Assembly (NCBI RefSeq): GCF_026262505.1
Contig: NC_067205.1
Coordinates: 14,942,001-15,006,000, forward strand
Length of the DNA stretch: 64,000 nt
DNA from: Trichomonas vaginalis G3
Lineage: Eukaryota; Parabasalia; Trichomonadida; Trichomonadidae
Direction: 5' to 3'
Part shown: one piece after another, positions 52,994 to 62,199 of the stretch
Numbering within the stretch: the stretch's first letter is position 1
How the letters are laid out: the number at the start of each line of letters is the position of its first letter
The notes under the pieces: generated by a model
The model's database searches: none
What the model was told of the DNA's origin: nothing
The model's input: the letters and a program-made list of their open reading frames with translations, nothing else
Made by a program: the position numbers and the translations under genes

Positions 52994-55782
52994 TCATTGA
53001 ACGTGGTACCATGCGAATATAGTCACAAATGGTGGCATATAATCTTCACCCGAGCCTGTTGGATTTGTTGTGAAAGTATGGACATGATTTCCTCCCGGTT
53101 CAGTTTGTCGAAAAGTCTTTTTTGCTGCATTGTTATAAGATGGAGATAAAACATCATTGCCGGCTTCATAGTCTGAGTTGTATAATGGGTGGTCTCTTAA
53201 TGAGTGTCTATGGTCGCCAGAAAAGTTTGTAGTTCCTGTATGAGTGTGCGGTGGAAGGTTTGCTTCTTTAATTTTCTTCGAACCTCCTGTTTGCTTTGAA
53301 GAGTTAGCACAGTATAAGAATTTGTCTACAATCTGTTCCACGTACCAAAACCTAAAACTGCTGGATTTGTTGAGTTCATTGACGTATAAATAGAGCCTAT
53401 AGGATATATGGTTTCAAGAATCTGAGTCTTCATTGTTTGAAGTTCATGTTTAACATTTATAAATCCTTTGCCATCTACAATATTTATATTGTTTGTTATT
53501 AAACCATTAGGAAAAGTAGGAGGATAAATTCTTTGTTCTTGTACAGTTGCACCGTTTCTTCCTGTTTTTGTTACTATTTCGATGCATGCTTTAATTTCTT
53601 TAATCTTGATTGTTTGAAATTCTTCATGTGTATGGTTCTTGTCGGCTTTTCCATTAAGCGCAGCATTTACTTCCGACTTCTTTGCATAATTTTCATCTAC
53701 ATAAGTTTTGTTGGCTTTCTTATCTAACATTGCTGGTAGTTCATATGCTTCAAAGTTTCTGGCATGACCTTCGATATTCCTGCAATTGTTATCTAAATTG
53801 TTTAGTGTATCTTTTACGCTTGTACTCGGATTCTCTAAAGGTGCACTTGAACCCAAATCATAGTTCAATATTACATCGTCTGCTCTAACAGTAGTGAAGG
53901 ATTTATGTGTATGTTCTTTGTCAGCTTTCTTATCTAACATTGCTGGTAGTTCGTATGTTTCAAAGTTTCTGGCATGACCTTCAATGTTCATACATCTGTT
54001 ATCTAAATTGTTTAGTGTATCTTTTACGCTTGTACTCGGATTCTCTAAAGGTGCACTTGAACCAAGGGTATAGTTCAATATTACATCGTCTGCTCTAACA
54101 GTAGTGAAGGATTCATGTGTATGGTTCTTGTCAGCTTTACTATTTAATGTAGCTTGAAGTTCATTTATATCGGAGATATTGTGTTTATGAGATTTCAAAA
54201 CTTTGTTCATTGCTTCAAGTTCATCTTTGTCAGCTTTACTTTTAATAGCATCTTCAAACGTTATTTTTGCCTTAACTCTCAAAGTAAATCTTGGTTCAAC
54301 TAATACACCGTTAACATTGAAAGTAGAGGCATAAATTTCACCGGTATAACCAAATGCTTCTGGTGCTTTAGCTACATCATACTGTACAGTACAGCTTATG
54401 TCATAACCTTTAGCACGAATGTATTTATATCTTCTTTCATTAACATTTTTTGTCTTCGCTTCATCACTTCGTGTTAAATATCCATGGTAGTCCGTTATAA
54501 TCTGTTCGTCTGAAGTTATATAATGAACATGGTTTTTATCTGCTTTTTGTGAAAGAAGTTCAACAACTTTTGCTTCACTTATGTTACCAGTGTCACTTTC
54601 ATTTATTTTTGTCAGCATTGCGTTCAAAACTTCATAAAGACTAACTACTTCTTTTGGTTCTTGAAACAATGAGTCAAAAGTCTTTCTTAACATTACATCT
54701 TCAACTGTTATGACTGAGTCAATACCTTTCTCTTTTATTGTCTTAGCTAACTGACCTAAAACAACGAACATATAGTCTAAAATATTATCTTCAGTGTTAA
54801 ACACTATACAGTTTTCACGAATTGTTGTGTTTGTTGCTGTTAAAACTTCTTTAAACTCAGGATATATATTCAGTAGATTTTCAACAATTGTTTGAACCAC
54901 TTGTCCTCCTTCATCTAAATCTCTTGCTGCCATTAAAGGATGTAAATTAATTGGTTCAATAATTCCGAGACGAGGGTTGTAAGCAAGTCCGTCGAACATA
55001 TTTTTACGTTTGAGTGCCCAGTTAGTTAGTTTCTTTGTATTATATGTTACTTTACCCCATAAATTTTTGAGACCGTCAAAGAAACTTCCTGTATTTCCAT
55101 GTAATTTAGCAAACTCAACATAAAACTTCATGCTATCTATGCCACCAAGAAAAGCCCAGAGTGCATCTATCTCACTTTGCATGGTTATAAGAGATGCAGT
55201 TGTTACACCTGATGAAAATAAAGTAAACAACCACCCTAACCAACTCTTACCTGCTCCACTTTGTTCTACTTTCACAAAATCACTGATATGACTTTTTAAG
55301 TATTCTTTCGTAAGTAATGTGTCTCCAGGTGTAACGTCTCTAACGATATTATCTCCGTCAAAAGTCAATGTTCTAACTTGTGTCCGTGCAGCCTTTATTT
55401 TAAGGCATGCATAGTCTGGTGTTTGAGGAGCAGAAGGCTCGATGTATGTAATTTTAAAGAAATCGTCATAATTTTTCTTAAAGGTTTCATATGTTGTTTT
55501 GAATGTATTGAACCTCATTATTATATCAAGAAGTTTTGTCAATGAGTCAGCAATTGCTTCATCTACTGTTGACGTTTTGAGTTTTATTTCTGCTGAGTCG
55601 TTTATGAATGGTACTTGACATTGAGTTGTATATGGGTCAAATCCTGTAGGACCCAAATGAAGCAAGTAGTCTAAAATATCACGAACAGACTTTGAGACAG
55701 TTGTGTCGTTCTTCATGACGATTTCACCATTTACAATGAATGGCATAGTACATGAAGTTATTTGTGGGTCAAATAAATGCAA
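52994..55782 (-). pseudogene. Fibre protein of element A, frameshifted and N-terminally deleted
   Basis: The long frame (ATG 55782, 818 codons) begins within the CTMPFIVNGE units; about 50 N-terminal residues present in B (20217-20366) are lost. The centre has long coiled regions, KADKNHTHESFTTVRADDVI twice as a 70-residue duplication, and NPIGSIYTSM-like collar entry. The frame breaks near 53335 and the collar continues at 52994-53341 (VDKFLYCANSSKQTGG, YMPPFVTIFAWYHVQ). Attachment protein in its intact form. Confidence 0.75.
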
Positions 55783-56019
55783 CAGCTTACAAGAGAACTC
55801 AGAGCTAAAAATATAAAGTATGAATGTTATGTATTAGGTCATGAACTTTGGTTGTTGCTGTTTGATGAAACAAATGAGTTAGTTATGTCAGTCAAGAGAA
55901 CAGAAAAATATTGTGTTAGTGAAAACTGCACCAAGTCAATAAGATTAGGTTTGCATTATGAAGATGAGTTCAATACTGTTGAAGAAGTTTTGGATAGATA
56001 TTACAAATTGCTAACTTGA
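55777..56019 (+). CDS. Small hypothetical protein, 80 aa (A copy)
   Basis: Same as 19220-19462. Its ATG region overlaps the fibre start because a deletion has joined the two genes (junction near AAATAAATGCAAC). Confidence 0.6.
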   Translation: MQQLTRELRAKNIKYECYVLGHELWLLLFDETNELVMSVKRTEKYCVSENCTKSIRLGLHYEDEFNTVEEVLDRYYKLLT

Positions 56020-56035
56020 AATTTTTTTGACTGAC

Positions 56036-56068
56036 GGCGCAAAGCGCCAAGATGGGCTCAAAGAGCCC
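56036..56068. repeat. GC-rich double stem-loop absent from B
   Basis: GGCGCAAAGCGCC and GGGCTCAAAGAGCCC, inserted within the CAGTCAGTCAGTCAAAA tract that is continuous in B (19197-19213). Between convergent stops. Confidence 0.8.
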
Positions 56069-56079
56069 TCCTGACTGCT

Positions 56080-56688
56080 TTAATTTACTAAAACATATTT
56101 CAAACAAAGCTTATAGTCAGTATATAGTTTTGTATACTCGTTCGAATATTTATACTTAAACTCAACTCCTGTAGTTCCTGGTGTTTCAATGATGCGGATG
56201 TTACCTATTTTCATGAATGGTGGCGTTTGACCACAGCATTCGATTTCAGGGTCGAGATAGTCAATGACACATTGTTTCCCTGTTATTCGCGATATAACAT
56301 TTTCAAGGTCCTCCTTTGTTAGAATTATTTGGTTCTTACTTATAAGATTTATCAAAAGCTTCTTATCGTCTTTGAGTAAGATAGTTTGATATAACTGAAG
56401 AAGGTAATGGTCTACGTTATCTGAAGGATTTGTTTGAACATTTGTGTAAGGATTGTCGTTGGCTTCTCTTGAAAGAATTTGGTCCAGTGGTGGATACTCT
56501 AACTTAACATCTGATGTAGCGTTAGCGTTTGAAGCTGTGTTTAAATTCACCGACTTAAGTTCTGGTTCTTTCAAACACTCTGAACTATAGTTCTTTATGA
56601 CAATATTGTTTGTCGTTCGTGAGTCAACATTTGATGTTGGTTCAATTGGAACATTAACGGCACCAGCTAAGATGGATTTGCTTCTCAT
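56080..56688 (-). CDS. Hypothetical virion-like protein, 202 aa (A copy)
   Basis: Copy of 18582-19196, two residues shorter at the KEPELK site; otherwise very similar. Confidence 0.6.
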   Translation of the reverse strand: MRSKSILAGAVNVPIEPTSNVDSRTTNNIVIKNYSSECLKEPELKSVNLNTASNANATSDVKLEYPPLDQILSREANDNPYTNVQTNPSDNVDHYLLQLYQTILLKDDKKLLINLISKNQIILTKEDLENVISRITGKQCVIDYLDPEIECCGQTPPFMKIGNIRIIETPGTTGVEFKYKYSNEYTKLYTDYKLCLKYVLVN

Positions 56689-56713
56689 TTCATATAGAAT
56701 AAAAACCTTTTAT

Positions 56714-57115
56714 ATGTATGAAATGAACAATATACTCGACAAGGGTTTGAATGTAAAGCTAACGAATGAAAATATTGTTGAATTCACTGAGACAGGAGCT
56801 GTGTATAAAGATGTAGAACTACTGAACAAAAGAGCTAAGGGAAGAAGCAGGAACATGAACAAAGGGTGGAAGCCTATAAAAATTTATGTCAATGATGGCT
56901 CAGGAGGTTCAAACATAAAGTATGCAGAAAGTTATAGAGTTTATGCTCTCAAAGGTGAAAAGCCTTCATTTAAGAACAGCTATTCTAACGCATATCCTCA
57001 AAAGCTAACGGATGGGGAAGTGGATGATATGAATGACAGCAAAAATATTAACAGAAATGGCGACAGAGATGCATGGAATTTGTTTACCATCAGTCAATTG
57101 AAGGTTAAACTTTAA
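56714..57115 (+). CDS. Hypothetical basic protein, 133 aa (A copy)
   Basis: Same as 18155-18556. ATG 25 bp from the divergent ATG. Confidence 0.6.
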   Translation: MYEMNNILDKGLNVKLTNENIVEFTETGAVYKDVELLNKRAKGRSRNMNKGWKPIKIYVNDGSGGSNIKYAESYRVYALKGEKPSFKNSYSNAYPQKLTDGEVDDMNDSKNINRNGDRDAWNLFTISQLKVKL

Positions 57116-57999
57116 AACAATGTTGGTCGTTCCCATGGAATATTTTTGACTTTAATGGTATTAGTCATGATATGAATCTCAAGGTATGAACGAGGAGAGA
57201 TGAGAGACTTATATGCTTCCCAAATTTCTTCAAAAGGTAATGTTATACCTGACTGTTTCCAAATGAGTTCAATATCATAACGTGAGAAACCTTGAAAGAT
57301 AACGAAGTCAGTTATGAGACGTTTTATGTTTAAAGCTAAAAACCTCCATGTTTGCATAAGTATTGCTACAGTTAAGTGGTAATGTCTGACTTTAGTAATG
57401 ATGTTAGCTAATGGTGAGTCTGGTTTTGACACTAAACCTTTTCCGGCGAAGTCGTCGCAAACGAGCAGAGTGTTTGAAGGATATTTTTTGAAGGGGTATT
57501 TTGAAAGTTTTGATAAAATGTAGTTTGTAAGTCGTTTCATATCGTAAACTCCTGAGTACTGACGTAATTGGTGTTTGTCAATAATTCTTTCCATATCCTC
57601 AGAAGTCTTTTGCATTCCTGACTGTATGAACTCTACGATAGCATAATATTTCCTCTTACGTCGAATGTAACGTTGAAGAAATTCAATGAGTTCACTGTCT
57701 GGAACTTTAACGACAGAGGCTTGAACTTTTGACATAAATGTTTTCGCTGTTGAATCCATAGAGTCTGAAGTTGCTGATATAATGATTTGGTCATAATATG
57801 AATCTTGACCTAAACGCTCTGTTATGAGTATATGACGAATGAGGTTAAATGTCTTACCTGAACCCATCTTTCCACAATAGAAATAAACACCATTTGAACA
57901 GAACTCATAGTCCTTACTGAAAGGAAGAATGAGAGAAGAGTTAAGTTTATCTGTGGTTTCATTCATGTCTTCATCTACGTCATGTATTAAATGCTTCAT
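57112..57999 (-). CDS. FtsK/A32-type packaging ATPase, 295 aa (A copy)
   Basis: Walker A GKMGSGKT (43-50) and LLVCDD (178-183); differs from B mainly at residues 15-16 and 65. Intact, so it is the best functional ATPase in the window. Confidence 0.87.
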   Translation of the reverse strand: MKHLIHDVDEDMNETTDKLNSSLILPFSKDYEFCSNGVYFYCGKMGSGKTFNLIRHILITERLGQDSYYDQIIISATSDSMDSTAKTFMSKVQASVVKVPDSELIEFLQRYIRRKRKYYAIVEFIQSGMQKTSEDMERIIDKHQLRQYSGVYDMKRLTNYILSKLSKYPFKKYPSNTLLVCDDFAGKGLVSKPDSPLANIITKVRHYHLTVAILMQTWRFLALNIKRLITDFVIFQGFSRYDIELIWKQSGITLPFEEIWEAYKSLISPRSYLEIHIMTNTIKVKNIPWERPTLF

Positions 58000-58015
58000 T
58001 TTATCTCCATTAAAA
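58000..58015. promoter_or_regulatory. 16-bp bidirectional promoter (A)
   Basis: TTTATCTCCATTAAAA between the ATPase and jelly-roll ATGs; reverse of 17255-17270. Confidence 0.65.
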
Positions 58016-58897
58016 ATGCAAGTCAGAAATATTCAGAACATAGCACCGAGTCTAACTGACAAGAGTATAAAGATATACTATGAACATGTTATGATGAAAC
58101 CAACCAAAATTCAAGAAAGTCAGTATACTTATGAATATCCAAGACACTGGGTAGAGTATATAGGAGGTGAGAAAGCTATTGAAATAAGACAAGTTAGAAG
58201 TATTCCAGCAGGAAGAACAATATTATTGAAGAACTTTAATGTTTTGAGGTATAATGATGAAACAAAGAAGCAAGATAGTTTTCCTGTTGCTGTGTATGTG
58301 AACCTAGACACAGGTGATGACATGAAAGTTTTTAACACAAAGCTTCAAACGGTAGTGAGAGAACAACTTACTGCGGAAGGACATCCATTACCTTCAGAAG
58401 TTACCATAGCATATAATTTTGAAACAAACTCAATAGATTTTAAAGTCGTCTCTGCAAAGAAGTCAGGTTTTACATTTAATGAAGCAGATGTATATTCGAA
58501 TGAAAACTTCAAAGCTATTGCATGGTTAGATAATGACGATTGCTTTAAGAAAATATTTAAATACAGTGACTCAACGATGTCAATAGATGACCTTCGTGGA
58601 ATGTTACCATCGACGTTTACAGTAGAAGGTTCAGCAGGATTGCTTACAAGATTGTCAATTGGTGGCATTTGGTCTCGTGAGAACATTGTTATAAAATCCA
58701 GTATAAGTGAATTTGCTGAAGAATCTATATTATGTCTTTCAAACTACATGTATTCGCCGCCGAAGCATTATAGTATAACAAACTTTGTCAGTAAGTTTAA
58801 TATAAGACTTGTCGAACCTTCTTCAATGAAAGATGTTGTGCTACCTAAAGATGGAAAGGATGGACTCACTATTGAGATGATTTTAATAGCATATTAA
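58016..58897 (+). CDS. Jelly-roll virion protein, 293 aa (intact)
   Basis: ATG at 58016 (MQVRNIQNIAPSLTDKSIKI). YPRHWVEYIGGEKAIEIRQV parallels the vertex proteins of C. C-terminal NFVSKFNIRLVEPSSMKDVV then PKDGKDGLTIEMILIAY. Split by mariner in B. The longer upstream reading frame overlaps the ATPase and is not preferred. Confidence 0.7.
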   Translation: MQVRNIQNIAPSLTDKSIKIYYEHVMMKPTKIQESQYTYEYPRHWVEYIGGEKAIEIRQVRSIPAGRTILLKNFNVLRYNDETKKQDSFPVAVYVNLDTGDDMKVFNTKLQTVVREQLTAEGHPLPSEVTIAYNFETNSIDFKVVSAKKSGFTFNEADVYSNENFKAIAWLDNDDCFKKIFKYSDSTMSIDDLRGMLPSTFTVEGSAGLLTRLSIGGIWSRENIVIKSSISEFAEESILCLSNYMYSPPKHYSITNFVSKFNIRLVEPSSMKDVVLPKDGKDGLTIEMILIAY

Positions 58898-59122
58898 ATG
58901 AGTTTGTTCTTGAAGGTCATTCATGATGAAATAACTGTTGTAGAAGATGTTAGCAATTGTTCAGACATTTTGAAGCGTATAGATGATATAAGAAATAAGT
59001 TAGATAGACCGCAAAGCGGTGAGGGCGAAGCCCGTGAGAACGTTTATGTTTCATTGACTTTCTCCAGTAACGAGAACTTTTATGAGATAATATTGAAGAG
59101 AGATGATTTTAATATGGTGTAA
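58898..59122 (+). CDS. Small hypothetical protein, 74 aa (A copy)
   Basis: As 14736-14945, plus the 15-bp stem-loop insertion that adds GEGEA-type residues (PQSGEGEARENVYV). It begins immediately after the jelly-roll stop. Confidence 0.6.
   Translation: MSLFLKVIHDEITVVEDVSNCSDILKRIDDIRNKLDRPQSGEGEARENVYVSLTFSSNENFYEIILKRDDFNMV
59008..59033. repeat. GC-rich double stem-loop inside a coding region (A)
   Basis: ACCGCAAAGCGGT, GA, GGGCGAAGCCC. The counterpart in B has only the first stem. Confidence 0.85.
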
Positions 59123-59650
59123 ATGGTAGCTTGGGCAGCTTTAGGCGCAATGGGAACAAAAGCATTAGCATTTGGAGCAAAAGCACTTGGAGCTTATGAC
59201 GCAGTAAATAAAATGAGTGGAGGAAGGGTTTCGAAGACATTAGATGCAAATAAAGGGAAGATTGGAGGCTGGGTTGCAAAGAAGTTAAGATTAAATAAAA
59301 TGGGGCTCATAAATAAAGCATCCAATTTGGTTGCGACTGAGTCAGAAAATGCTTTAGGAAAGGACGATGAGTTTGCAAAACACGCAAAAGACTTTAATGA
59401 CCAGATGAAAGGTGAAACAATGCATTTAAATAGATTCGATGGAACTAAAGAAAATGTTTCTTCTCCACCAGTAGTTCTTCCGTATGGTCCCTATGGAATG
59501 TATGGAAACCCTTACGAAAGACCATTTGACCCATTGACTGGTGGAAGTAACTGGTATCATTACGGCCGAAGAAGAAAGACAGTCAAGTTGGAGACAGACG
59601 TGAAGAAAGCAACTAAAAAGAAACCAAGGAAGAGAGTTATAAAGCAATGA
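59123..59650 (+). CDS. Gly/Ala-rich, basic-tailed virion protein, 175 aa (A copy)
   Basis: As 14208-14735 with a few substitutions (V2A-type, VVLPYGPYG). The end lies in the inner edge of the right TIR. Confidence 0.65.
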   Translation: MVAWAALGAMGTKALAFGAKALGAYDAVNKMSGGRVSKTLDANKGKIGGWVAKKLRLNKMGLINKASNLVATESENALGKDDEFAKHAKDFNDQMKGETMHLNRFDGTKENVSSPPVVLPYGPYGMYGNPYERPFDPLTGGSNWYHYGRRRKTVKLETDVKKATKKKPRKRVIKQ

Positions 59651-59654
59651 ATTC

Positions 59655-59706
59655 AACAGGGTAGAAATGAGGTTAGAAATCGGGTTAGATCTAACCATCT
59701 ACCCTA
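59655..59706. repeat. AGATCT cassette in right TIR, GGTAGA/GGTTAGA flavour
   Basis: GGGTAGAAATGAGGTTAGAA, GGGTTAGATCT, AACCATCTACCC, TAAA. Same as in B. Confidence 0.9.
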
Positions 59707-59793
59707 AATTTATTTTTGTGCTATGTTTTCATACGTGTGATGGTGGTGATATCATTAATTTTTAAGTTTATTTTTTATTTTATTTTTATATAA

Positions 59794-60120
59794 ATGACGA
59801 AAACTATTGAGATAACAAACTACAACGGTCATGAGTTCAAGAATTTGTTCTTCGTTCCTCGTGAAAATACATTCTATCAGATACGGGGGAGAAAGGGTAA
59901 AGTTAGTTTGAGCGTTTATGAAGGAATGAAGAATGGAAAGTTTATACAAGCATACGATACAAACGGTAAGCGTGTTTCATTAGCTTTGTCAAAACTTACT
60001 AACATTCATTTTGACAGTGACTTTGACTCTGACGATTGGAGTGACAGCAGCGATACTGAAGAATATGAACTATTGTGTGAAGCACAGCAATGGGAAGAGT
60101 TGCAATACTTTTGTAAGTGA
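59794..60120 (+). CDS. TIR-encoded hypothetical protein, 108 aa (right)
   Basis: Identical in protein sequence to 39812-40138; preserved identity of the two TIR copies suggests recent insertion or gene conversion. Reads outward toward the terminus. Confidence 0.7.
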   Translation: MTKTIEITNYNGHEFKNLFFVPRENTFYQIRGRKGKVSLSVYEGMKNGKFIQAYDTNGKRVSLALSKLTNIHFDSDFDSDDWSDSSDTEEYELLCEAQQWEELQYFCK

Positions 60121-60268
60121 GAACGTTTATTTTTTACAGTAGTGAAGTCGTTTGTGAAAACGTTAGTGAAGTGAAGTGGTTGGCGGCTTTGTAAATATTT
60201 AAGGTTAAGTTAGGTTGTCGTTTGTGTTGTAAAATATACGTTAACGATTTTGTAAAGTGTCAAATTCA

Positions 60269-60315
60269 CATATCAAGTGTAAGGAGGCGCGCAGTGCCTC
60301 CGTACACATGATATG
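60269..60315. repeat. Subterminal hairpin, right end of A
   Basis: CATATCAAGTGTAAGGAGGC and GCCTCCGTACACATGATATG, 20-base arms with two mismatched positions, loop GCGCAGT. Confidence 0.8.
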
Positions 60316-60325
60316 TATACTAACT

Positions 60326-60330
60326 TTGAT
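60326..60330. repeat. Right target-site duplication of element A (ttgat)
   Basis: Partner of 39601-39605. Confidence 0.9.
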
Positions 60331-60830
60331 CAAACCATCAGGAACAATGTAAGTAATTTCATCGTCGAGCATGAACCAAACTCTTCCTTTGTTGACGAAG
60401 GCAACGAAATGACCTTGATGATAAGCAATAATGGAATGTATCTTAAATACATACGTTCCTTCACTGAGTTGAGTTTTGTAGTTCTTCTTGATCTCAAATT
60501 TGTCAAAGAAGACATTTGGATCAGACCAATTCCTCTGAACGTCGACCCAGAGGAATGTTGAGATTTCATTGATATGAGAATCATCTGTGCACATCTGTTT
60601 AATTCCTTGATCAATACCTGCTGCACCAAGAGGAATGTGAAGCGAAACCGAATAGAAGCTTTCATCAGGAGTCTCAGTTTGATATTGGAATGTAACGGCA
60701 ATATCTGGTTTGTTTGCTGATTCCGTAACATCATGCACAATCTTTTGAAATGTGTCATCGGCATCTTGCTGCTGGAAGTATTGCTTGCCGAGTGTTGTGA
60801 TGAATTGTGAGCATGAAATTGTGTATTCCT
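60326..60830 (-). pseudogene. USP gene, middle part between elements A and B'
   Basis: Same as 12860-13364 (505 bp each) with two or three substitutions. Holds the QQDADDTFQ and GHFVAFV motifs. Cut on one side by A and on the other by B'. Confidence 0.85.
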
Positions 60831-60841
60831 AGTTAGTATGA

Positions 60842-60886
60842 CTATCATGGGTACGGAGGCACTGCGTTCCACCTTACCCATTATAT
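60842..60886. repeat. Subterminal hairpin of B'
   Basis: Identical to 13376-13419. Confidence 0.7.
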
Positions 60887-61081
60887 GTGAATTTGACACT
60901 TTACAAAACCATTAACGTATATTTTACAACACAACCATAACACCAACTTAACCTTAAATATTTACAAAGCCGCCAACCACTTCACCTCACTAACGACTTC
61001 ACTAACGAATTCACTACCATCCTCACTAAATAAAAATAACCTTATTTTTATTTTCCAACTTTTTAATTTCATTGTAAAGAC

Positions 61082-61516
61082 ATGTCTGACTACATTTACT
61101 ATGACTCTTTCCCAGAACGTTTCCGTGAACTATTCAAAACTCAAGTAAAACTGAGAAACATGCATTTTAACAAAGACAGACCCATTGACGATGAAAGAAA
61201 CCCTGAATATATTACAATCCCATATGACGCAAAGTTCATTGCATACATTCCTTATGGTCGCAGAGGAACGAAAACTATTTCAACAAAGAACAAAAATTAT
61301 TTCTGGAGCGATGAAGAAAATTGCCTTATCTACATAAATGCATACTTAAATAAAGCTACATATTGTACAAAAGAAGGTTGGACTGGATTTGAGCTCTACA
61401 TATATGACGACGATGGAAACAGACGCTGTGTATACCCATACGATAATATGTACCATTGTTTTCATCAAGCATTAAACGAATACATAGTCAGTAAGGGTCT
61501 CATTCCTGCTGAGTAG
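61082..61516 (+). CDS. TIR-encoded hypothetical protein, 144 aa (B')
   Basis: Same as 13616-14050. Confidence 0.65.
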   Translation: MSDYIYYDSFPERFRELFKTQVKLRNMHFNKDRPIDDERNPEYITIPYDAKFIAYIPYGRRGTKTISTKNKNYFWSDEENCLIYINAYLNKATYCTKEGWTGFELYIYDDDGNRRCVYPYDNMYHCFHQALNEYIVSKGLIPAE

Positions 61517-61615
61517 AAATGTTATATTTTTGTTCTGTCATTTATAAAAAAATAAACTTAAAAAAAATGATATCACCACCATCACACGTATGAAAACATA
61601 GCACAAAAATAAATT

Positions 61616-61667
61616 TAGGGTAGATGGTTAGATCTAACCCGATTTCTAACCTCATTTCTACCCTGTT
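61616..61667. repeat. AGATCT cassette in the TIR of B'
   Basis: Same flavour as B and the right TIR of A. Confidence 0.85.
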
Positions 61668-61671
61668 GAAT

Positions 61672-62199
61672 TCATTGCTTTATAACTCTCTTCCTTGGTT
61701 TCTTTTTAGTTGCTTTCTTCACGTCTGTCTCCAACTTGACTGTCTTTCTTCTTCGGCCGTAATGATACCAGTTACTTCCACCAGTCAATGGGTCAAATGG
61801 TCTTTCGTAAGGGTTTCCATACATTCCATAGGGACCATACGGAAGAACTACTGGTGGAGAAGAAACATTTTCTTTAGTTCCATCGAATCTATTTAAATGC
61901 ATTGTTTCACCTTTCATCTGGTCATTAAAGTCTTTTGCGTGTTTTGCAAACTCATCGTCCTTTCCTAAAGCATTTTCTGACTCAGTCGCAACCAAATTGG
62001 ATGCTTTATTTATGAGCCCCATTTTATTTAATCTTAACTTCTTTGCAACCCAGCCTCCAATCTTCCCTTTATTTGCATCTAATGTCTTCGAAACCCTTCC
62101 TCCACTCATTTTATTTACTGCGTCATAAGCTCCAAGTGCTTTTGCTCCAAATGCTAATGCTTTTGTTCCCATTGCGCCTAAAGCTGCCCAAGCTACCAT
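61672..62199 (-). CDS. Gly/Ala-rich, basic-tailed virion protein, 175 aa (B')
   Basis: Identical to the A version (59123-59650) rather than the B version (MVAWAALG start, VVLPYGPYG). Confidence 0.65.
   Translation of the reverse strand: MVAWAALGAMGTKALAFGAKALGAYDAVNKMSGGRVSKTLDANKGKIGGWVAKKLRLNKMGLINKASNLVATESENALGKDDEFAKHAKDFNDQMKGETMHLNRFDGTKENVSSPPVVLPYGPYGMYGNPYERPFDPLTGGSNWYHYGRRRKTVKLETDVKKATKKKPRKRVIKQ

Larger units (their letters stand above)
39606..60325. mobile_element. Complete Maverick/Polinton element A, 20,720 bp
   Basis: Perfect inverted ends AGTTAGTATAC, about 700-bp TIRs, 5-bp target duplication, empty site known. Gene content: MCP candidate, jelly rolls, ATPase, PolB, integrase, fibre, KilA-N. 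PolB and the fibre carry one frameshift each, and a deletion removed one jelly-roll gene and the start of the fibre, so it may not be autonomous. Confidence 0.92.
59626..60325. repeat. Right TIR of element A
   Basis: Reverse complement of 39606-40307 except at the cassette. Confidence 0.88.

Noticed and set aside
47178-57115. Adenovirus-type cysteine protease in element A
   Set aside because: I looked for the His-Asn/Asp-Gln-Cys order in the unknown proteins and found no convincing match.
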